Origin: Lactimicrobium massiliense
Lineage (GTDB): Bacteria > Bacillota_I > Bacilli_A > Erysipelotrichales > Erysipelotrichaceae
Reading direction: 5' to 3'
Assembly (NCBI RefSeq): GCF_900343155.1
Contig: NZ_OUNG01000001.1
Location: forward strand, 1 to 64,000
DNA: 64,000 bases
A model generated the notes under the pieces. It worked only from the letters and a program-made list of their open reading frames with translations, was not told the DNA's origin and ran no database searches. The position numbers and the translations under genes were made by a program. Of this stretch, positions 59,271 through 64,000 are shown one piece after another. How positions within the stretch are numbered: the first letter of the stretch is position 1; each line of letters opens with the position of its first letter.

Positions 59271-60458
59271 CGCTATTTTCAAAGATTTAGTTGATGAGGC
59301 TGTAAACACCAAAATATCATGAGCTATATGCCTCATAGAGGTTAATTGGCATTTTAAGCTTTGGGATCTCCGCACAGGTAAATGGAATCTGTTCAAACAT
59401 TGTTTCCATGTATGCTTCTGATTTCCATTTGCGCATGTCCAGCCTGTACTTTAAATATTTCTTCATGACGATCCAATTCAAATAACCCTGGAGATGTCTT
59501 GTGCTGATACCATGTTTCTGCCTGATCATGTTTTTTAGCTCAGAGTGAAGCTCGTTTACTTCAGATACTGTATTGCCCTTTGGTGTTAAATAACCGTTAG
59601 ATGGAATAATGTCACTGTTGAAGTGATTATCGCCCACGAAAGTTTGAATGCTATGGCTGTCATCACTGATAATTGTTGAATGCGCTGCGAAGTGAGAGCT
59701 ATATTGATTCAGAATTTCTGCACTCTCTCTGCCTAATCCTCCAATTTTAAAGAGAATATTGTCATGCTCATCAATAGCTGTTACCAGGCAGATCTTGTGA
59801 TGGCTGGTGCCAGGTAAAGCACGCTTGGTTGAATGACGGCGATGCTTTCCACGCTGTTTGCTGAATCTTGGCATTTTATCCTTCCTGGTCCCTTTCAGGT
59901 TGATTTTGGTATAAGTAGGATCCAATTCAACATTTCCACTTAAGACCACATTATTCTGAATCTTTGCTGCAGCCTGATATAACTTGTGACGCATGTTGAA
60001 GCAGGTAGTAACTGATAAGCCTGTAGCTACACTCTGCTGAGTCAGAGTCATTCCGTTAAGCTCGCCAGAGATAAAAGTAGTCCAGATATCAAAGCTTGTT
60101 CTGGAATGAGTAAACATCGTACCTGTTGTTGCCATAAAAACAGATTTGCATTTTTTACATCTGTATTTCTGACGATTATGTGGGTTAAAGCCATTCTTAA
60201 CAAAGTGAGTTGAACCACAATGAGGACATTTCTCAACATGCAAAGAGAGATTCTCGTAATTTGTTGTCGTACAGTTTACTTTCTCTCTGAATAGCTTTTC
60301 TAAACCAACACGAATGAATTCAATTTCGACAGGAGATAAAGAATTCAGGAAATTCTGATTAACGAGCATATCATCACCTCAACTGAAGTCATGATAAGTT
60401 ATAGATATTAACTTGATGTACTTGTTCGGGTACATCAACTATTTATTTGAAAATAGCG
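59271..60458 (-). mobile_element. IS1595-family insertion sequence, copy 2
   Basis: A 1188-bp element, the inverted twin of 19870-21057, with the same ends (CGCTATTTTCAAA inverted) and a perfect 8-bp duplication TTTTACAA (59263-59270 and 60459-60466). It separates the DAHP synthase gene from the pst regulatory region. As in copy 1, the transposase points away from a terminator U-tract that abuts the target site. Confidence 0.95.
59317..60369 (-). CDS. IS1595-family transposase, copy 2
   Basis: A 350-residue transposase with a translation identical to the copy at 19959-21011: N-terminal zinc ribbon (CPHCGSTHF ... YRCKKC) and ISXO2-like catalytic domain. It is uninterrupted, so both copies may be functional. 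Identity of the two copies indicates recent transposition or gene conversion. Confidence 0.92.
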   Translation of the reverse strand: MLVNQNFLNSLSPVEIEFIRVGLEKLFREKVNCTTTNYENLSLHVEKCPHCGSTHFVKNGFNPHNRQKYRCKKCKSVFMATTGTMFTHSRTSFDIWTTFISGELNGMTLTQQSVATGLSVTTCFNMRHKLYQAAAKIQNNVVLSGNVELDPTYTKINLKGTRKDKMPRFSKQRGKHRRHSTKRALPGTSHHKICLVTAIDEHDNILFKIGGLGRESAEILNQYSSHFAAHSTIISDDSHSIQTFVGDNHFNSDIIPSNGYLTPKGNTVSEVNELHSELKNMIRQKHGISTRHLQGYLNWIVMKKYLKYRLDMRKWKSEAYMETMFEQIPFTCAEIPKLKMPINLYEAYSS

Positions 60459-60466
60459 TTTTACAA

Positions 60467-60490
60467 AAGAAAAAACAGGCTTTCGCCTGT
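60467..60490 (-). terminator. Terminator of DAHP synthase
   Basis: On the minus strand ACAGGC pairs with GCCTGT around GAAA and is followed by TTTTTCTTTT; the target duplication of IS1595 copy 2 begins at the end of this T-tract. Confidence 0.85.
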
Positions 60491-60501
60491 TAAATCTCTG
60501 A

Positions 60502-61539
60502 TTAATCCAGTTCTTCTGCAATATCCAGAATCAGCTTTTCACTCTTTTCCCAGCCAAGGCATGCATCCGTAATGGAAAGTCCATATACATCACCGATGGA
60601 TGGCTGATTGCCATCCAGCAGATAGCTTTCAATCATCAATCCCTTGACCAGCCCGTGAATTTCCGGATTGCAATGCCGGCTGTGCAGAACATCCTTGGCA
60701 ATGCGGATCTGCTCCATATAGTTCTTGCCGGAATTGGCATGGTTGCAGTCAACAATCACAGCCGGATTGTTGAGTTTGAGTGACTGGTACATGTTGTAGA
60801 CATGAATCAGATCCTCATAGTGATAGTTTGGCTGCAAATTGCCATAGCGGTCCTGATAGCCGCGCAGAATGACATGGGCAAGCATATTGCCCTGGGTCTG
60901 CACCTCCCAGCCGCGGTAAATGAAGGTCTGCGGATTCTGGGCTGCCACGATGGCATTCATCATCACACTCAGATCACCCGATGTCGGATTCTTCATGCCA
61001 GCTGGAATACCGATACCGCTTGCCACCATACGGTGCTGCTGATCCTCAACACTTCTTGCTCCAATCGCAACATAGGACAGCAGATCATCCAGATAGGCAT
61101 GATTCTCCGGATACAGCATTTCCTCAGCACAGGAGAAACCTGTCTCCTTTGCAACCCGGGTATGCATCTCACGGATGGCAATGATGCCAGCCAGCAGATC
61201 CTCACCTTTATGCGGATCCGGCTGATGCAGCATTCCCTTGTAGCCAAGTCCCTTTGTACGCGGCTTGTTTGTATAGACACGCGGCACAATCAGGATCTTA
61301 TCCTTTACATTTTCCTGCACTTTGGCAAGACGTGTCATATAGTCCAGCACCGCATCTTCGCGGTCAGCACTGCATGGACCGATCAACAGCAGGAATTTAT
61401 CACTTTCACCCGTCATGATGCGCGCAATTTCCTGATCACGCACCGCTTTTCTTTCCTTGATTTCAGAGCTGAGCGGAAACTGTTTTTTCAACTCTTCCGG
61501 TGTCGGCAGCTCCTGTATGTGTTCCATCTGCATTTCCAT
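60502..61539 (-). CDS. aroF: DAHP synthase, class I (AroF/G/H type)
   Basis: First enzyme of the shikimate pathway, joining phosphoenolpyruvate and erythrose-4-phosphate, 345 residues. Active-site motifs are LLIGPCSADRED near 51, RVYTNKPRTKGLGYKGM near 86, the ARSVEDQQHRMVASG region and IVDCNHANSGKNYMEQ near 262. The N-terminal extension (EELKKQFPLSSEIKERKAVRDQEIARIM) is that of the feedback-regulated enterobacterial-type group. GAGGAATACGATTT precedes the ATG. No other aro genes are adjacent. Confidence 0.93.
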   Translation of the reverse strand: MEMQMEHIQELPTPEELKKQFPLSSEIKERKAVRDQEIARIMTGESDKFLLLIGPCSADREDAVLDYMTRLAKVQENVKDKILIVPRVYTNKPRTKGLGYKGMLHQPDPHKGEDLLAGIIAIREMHTRVAKETGFSCAEEMLYPENHAYLDDLLSYVAIGARSVEDQQHRMVASGIGIPAGMKNPTSGDLSVMMNAIVAAQNPQTFIYRGWEVQTQGNMLAHVILRGYQDRYGNLQPNYHYEDLIHVYNMYQSLKLNNPAVIVDCNHANSGKNYMEQIRIAKDVLHSRHCNPEIHGLVKGLMIESYLLDGNQPSIGDVYGLSITDACLGWEKSEKLILDIAEELD

Positions 61540-61574
61540 AAATCGTATTCCTCTTCAACGGTGTGTATTGTACC

Positions 61575-62342
61575 TCATTTCCGTATCAGCTGCCTGAGAT
61601 CCACACCACAGGCAGGACAAAAGGCACTTTTCAGCTTTGTCCGATAACCGCAGACCGGACAGCACAAATGATCGTCTTCCTTCTGCCATGCCATCTTTCC
61701 TTCCTTGCGCAGGAAGTACTGTTCACGCTCCCCTTTTGCCATTTGTTCCAGATCCGGACTGCACTGATGATTCATGCCATAGTAGCGTACATAGTCTTCT
61801 TCCGTAAACATCGTGCGGTCTACCTGCCTCCTGTACTGCTCATATTCTTTTTTCAATGCGTCCTGATCCTTCTGCAGCTGTTTCAGAATTACATCGCTGC
61901 CAGCATCCTGATACTGCACCATGCGCCAGTACAGGCTGCGCAGCAGACTGTCCTTGAGCATCTTTCTGTCCGTATCTGAAACGGCCTTCTTCTTTGCATT
62001 GCGCATTGTCTGCAGATCATGGGAAACAAGAATGCCGGCATACGGTGGAATATAGTTGTCAAAATCAATGTCACGCATCCAAAGATCTTCTGAAATGACA
62101 AGATAGTTGTAGTCGCCATACCATGACAGAGCATTATTGCTCTTCAGATCTGACAGAGAGATTTTGATTTCATAGCAGCGGAAGACTTCGTGCGCATCCA
62201 TGGACATGAAGTCAACGATTTCATTGCCTTTGTTTTCATATGTAAAGCCGATGGTGACTTCTTCACAGCCGTATTCTCGTTTCTTCCGGCTGCGCTGGCG
62301 AAGTGCATCTTCCAGCTGCAGGGTTTCTTTTGTTTTTGCCAT
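61575..62342 (-). CDS. MmcB-like PD-(D/E)XK protein with zinc ribbon
   Basis: A 255-residue protein. Residues 20-105 resemble the MmcB/DNA-repair-related restriction-endonuclease-like fold: VTIGFTYENKGNEIVDFMSMD, FRCYEIKISLSDLKS (E-x-K catalytic pair), YNYLVISEDLW and PPYAGILVSHD. A helical middle follows, then a C-terminal zinc ribbon CPVCGYRTKLKSAFCPACG. The ATG at 62342 (MAKTKE) is preferred. It could be a nuclease acting on DNA; no partner is encoded next to it. The fold call rests on motif pattern only. Confidence 0.6.
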   Translation of the reverse strand: MAKTKETLQLEDALRQRSRKKREYGCEEVTIGFTYENKGNEIVDFMSMDAHEVFRCYEIKISLSDLKSNNALSWYGDYNYLVISEDLWMRDIDFDNYIPPYAGILVSHDLQTMRNAKKKAVSDTDRKMLKDSLLRSLYWRMVQYQDAGSDVILKQLQKDQDALKKEYEQYRRQVDRTMFTEEDYVRYYGMNHQCSPDLEQMAKGEREQYFLRKEGKMAWQKEDDHLCCPVCGYRTKLKSAFCPACGVDLRQLIRK

Positions 62343-62360
62343 GCTGCAATAATACCACAC

Positions 62361-62406
62361 AAAAAAGATGACTGTTTCCAGACATCTCTGTCGGTACAGT
62401 CATCTT
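62361..62406 (-). terminator. Terminator of the radical SAM gene
   Basis: On the minus strand AAGATGACTGT pairs with ACAGTCATCTT across a 20-base loop, followed by TTTTGTG. It lies between the radical SAM gene and the MmcB-like gene. Confidence 0.7.
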
Positions 62407-62421
62407 ATCTGAAATAATTGT

Positions 62422-63816
62422 TTACTTGTTTGCAGCTTTGCGCTCTGCACGTTTTGCCTGATCTTCAGCCCAGAGTTTTTCTGCTACCGGAGCCCACTCC
62501 TTGGCATACTCAGTTGTCTTGGCAGACAGTTCATCAACATCCTCCGGATCAACCATATCGGTGCTGTGAGCGCCGGATTCATGCACGAGTTTCTTGATGA
62601 ACTGCGGATTCTCGAGCATCGGGCACGGTCTCAGATGATCCTGGTTGAACGGCTGGTTGGCCTGATAATCTCTGAACAGAGGCTGCTTCAGGCACTCCAG
62701 CAGGCTCTTGTCATGGATGTTGGCATTGGAATAATGAATGAAGACACAAGGCTCCATATCACCATTCGGATTGATATGGCAGTAGTACTTGCCGCCGGCG
62801 ATGCAGCCGCCGACAAACTGGCCATCGTTCTGGAAGTCCATGCAGAAGATTTCCTTGCCGCCTGTATAGTTTCTGACCTCACGGATGCGGTGATACATAT
62901 ACTCTCTCTGCTCGACAGTCGGCACCAGAGACATATCTGTATCATTGCCAACCGGCATGAAGTGGAAGTACCAGCTGAACAGTACGCCCTTGGAAATCAG
63001 GAAGTCATAGAATTCATCAGAAGTAACGGCTTCGCAGTTTGCTCTTGTGTAGCAGATGGATGTGCCATAGGCAAGACGGTTCTTATGCAGCAGATCCATG
63101 GTAGCCATGACCTTTGCGAAGGTTCCCTGACCGCGGCGGGCATCGGTTGCCTTCTCATCGCCCTCGATACTCATCGAAAGAACAATGTTGCCTGCTTCTC
63201 TCATGCCATCACAGAAAGCCTGATCAACCAGGGTGCCATTTGTGAAGATCATGAAGCCGCAGTCATAATGTTTCTTGGCAAGCTTCAGAATATCATTCTT
63301 GCGGACCATCGGCTCGCCGCCGGTCATGACATAGCCATGAATACCAAGCTGCTTGCCTTCGGTAACAATTCTGTCCATATCTTCATAGGACAGATTCAGC
63401 TGGTGGCTGTACTCACTTGCCCAGCATCCTGTGCAGTGCAGGTTGCAGGCACTGGTCGGATCAAACAGGATCACCCACGGAATGCGGATTCCCTCCTTCT
63501 TGCCTACCTTCTGCGTTCTCTTGAAACCTGTGAAACCAGCTTCAAAGCCAAATGCCATCAGCAGCTTCTTCAGATACTCTTCATCGACATCACGATGGAT
63601 GCGGTTGAGAAAATGATTGTACTTGCCATCTTTTCCAAAGGCTGTACGCAGATGATCCCATGCTTCATCCGGCCATGTATCCCCCAGAACCTTCTGGCCC
63701 AGATTGACCATGTCAACGTAGCCTGTCTCATCATTCTTATCAATTTTCTTGAAGGCAAGGTTCAGAGCTGCCTGAAATGCCTTGCGTTCTGCCGCATGTG
63801 CAATATCATAATCCAT
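62422..63816 (-). CDS. Radical SAM/SPASM domain protein
   Basis: A 464-residue radical SAM enzyme. A helical N-terminal part (1-120) precedes the SAM cluster motif SACNLHCTGCW near residue 130 and the GGEP motif in MTGGEPMVRKNDI. The C-terminal part has a SPASM-like Cys set (FCMDF, GGCIAGGKYYCHINPNGDMEPCVF, RPCPML), suggesting extra Fe-S clusters. The DPTSACNLHCTGCWA form is shared with many uncharacterised anaerobe proteins and with some peptide or tungsten-cofactor maturases; substrate unknown. ATG at 63816 is chosen, with a GAGGG site 8 bases upstream. Confidence 0.85.
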   Translation of the reverse strand: MDYDIAHAAERKAFQAALNLAFKKIDKNDETGYVDMVNLGQKVLGDTWPDEAWDHLRTAFGKDGKYNHFLNRIHRDVDEEYLKKLLMAFGFEAGFTGFKRTQKVGKKEGIRIPWVILFDPTSACNLHCTGCWASEYSHQLNLSYEDMDRIVTEGKQLGIHGYVMTGGEPMVRKNDILKLAKKHYDCGFMIFTNGTLVDQAFCDGMREAGNIVLSMSIEGDEKATDARRGQGTFAKVMATMDLLHKNRLAYGTSICYTRANCEAVTSDEFYDFLISKGVLFSWYFHFMPVGNDTDMSLVPTVEQREYMYHRIREVRNYTGGKEIFCMDFQNDGQFVGGCIAGGKYYCHINPNGDMEPCVFIHYSNANIHDKSLLECLKQPLFRDYQANQPFNQDHLRPCPMLENPQFIKKLVHESGAHSTDMVDPEDVDELSAKTTEYAKEWAPVAEKLWAEDQAKRAERKAANK

Positions 63817-64000
63817 ACTCAATCCCTCTTTTCAATCAATTTCATCAGAATACATTCATGCATATCCCGGTGCTATCTCTAGTATGCAATGATTTTGCCC
63901 AAAAAGTGAAAGACAAAACGGTGAAAACGTATACAGAATTTAACGCTCGAATGCTTTACTTTTGATTTTTCCTTTCAGAAACCATCAAAAGACCGGATCC

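Noticed and set aside
19870-60458. Composite transposon bounded by the two IS1595 copies
   Set aside because: The copies have different target duplications and the 38 kb between them is conserved housekeeping DNA, so they are independent insertions.
62566-63882. 438-residue plus-strand frame opposite the radical SAM gene
   Set aside because: Antisense shadow; the minus strand holds the CxxxCxxC motif and a proper start.
1-64000. CRISPR array or prophage
   Set aside because: No regularly spaced identical repeats, no cas-like proteins and no phage structural or integrase genes were seen; the only repeats are IS ends and short regulatory motifs.

Overview
The window looks like a stretch of chromosome from a low- to mid-GC Bacillota, most plausibly an Erysipelotrichales-type gut bacterium. 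The evidence is gene content and order: pgsA-recA-rny-ymdB-miaB with an RNase J2-like gene next to ftsK/spoIIIE, gpsB beside a type-B RNase P RNA, recU-ponA, dnaD-nth, yqeG-yqeH-yhbY-yqeK-rsfS, and parE-parC divergent from plsY. The genus cannot be read from the sequence alone.

Layout. 1-3.6 kb: AT-rich debris (an ABC-ATPase remnant with in-frame stops, an IS66 transposase remnant, IS21-like end repeats), then nrdG, then an intact IS1202/ISNCY-type element with a 15-bp target duplication. 3.6-15.6 kb: minus-strand housekeeping block ssb, FeoB-associated peptide, ftsK, rnjB, miaB, ferredoxin, ymdB, rny, recA, pgsA, rnpB, gpsB. 15.7-16.3 kb: a plus-strand pair encoding a secreted four-cysteine peptide and an overlapping 56-residue membrane protein; this is the best candidate for something undescribed. 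16.4-19.8 kb: recU-ponA. 19.9-22.8 kb: an IS1595-family copy and an IS4-family copy side by side. 22.8-31.4 kb: nth, dnaD, rsfS, a NadD-like/YqeK fusion, yhbY, yqeH, yqeG, parC, parE. 31.6-38.4 kb: plsY, an esterase, a YhhN protein, then aconitase-isocitrate dehydrogenase divergent from citrate synthase (the oxidative branch to 2-oxoglutarate).

38.5-45.6 kb: M18 aminopeptidase, two GNAT proteins (one fused to a pyrophosphatase-like domain), an amidohydrolase, SseB, a rhomboid-like protease and HtrA. 45.6-49.4 kb: a three-gene glycerol-3-phosphate oxidoreductase operon with a near-consensus cre site on its promoter, and a TetR-type regulator with a palindromic candidate operator. 49.5-54.9 kb: an EF-P with an atypical tip loop, tRNA-Ser(GGA), a Sel1-repeat protein, a family 2 glycosyltransferase, butyrate kinase, a PfkB sugar kinase. 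54.9-59.2 kb: pstSCAB-phoU behind a Pho-box-like array. 59.3-60.5 kb: a second, inverted IS1595 copy. 60.5-63.8 kb: DAHP synthase, an MmcB-like protein with a zinc ribbon, and a radical SAM/SPASM protein.

The main themes beyond routine annotation are: all four intact insertion sequences sit in or next to Rho-independent terminators (both IS1595 copies in the same orientation relative to the U-tract); several housekeeping proteins have degenerate or atypical key residues (RNase J, NadD-like domain, EF-P loop); and the compact secreted-peptide/membrane-protein pair at 15.8-16.3 kb. No CRISPR array, prophage or rRNA operon was seen.
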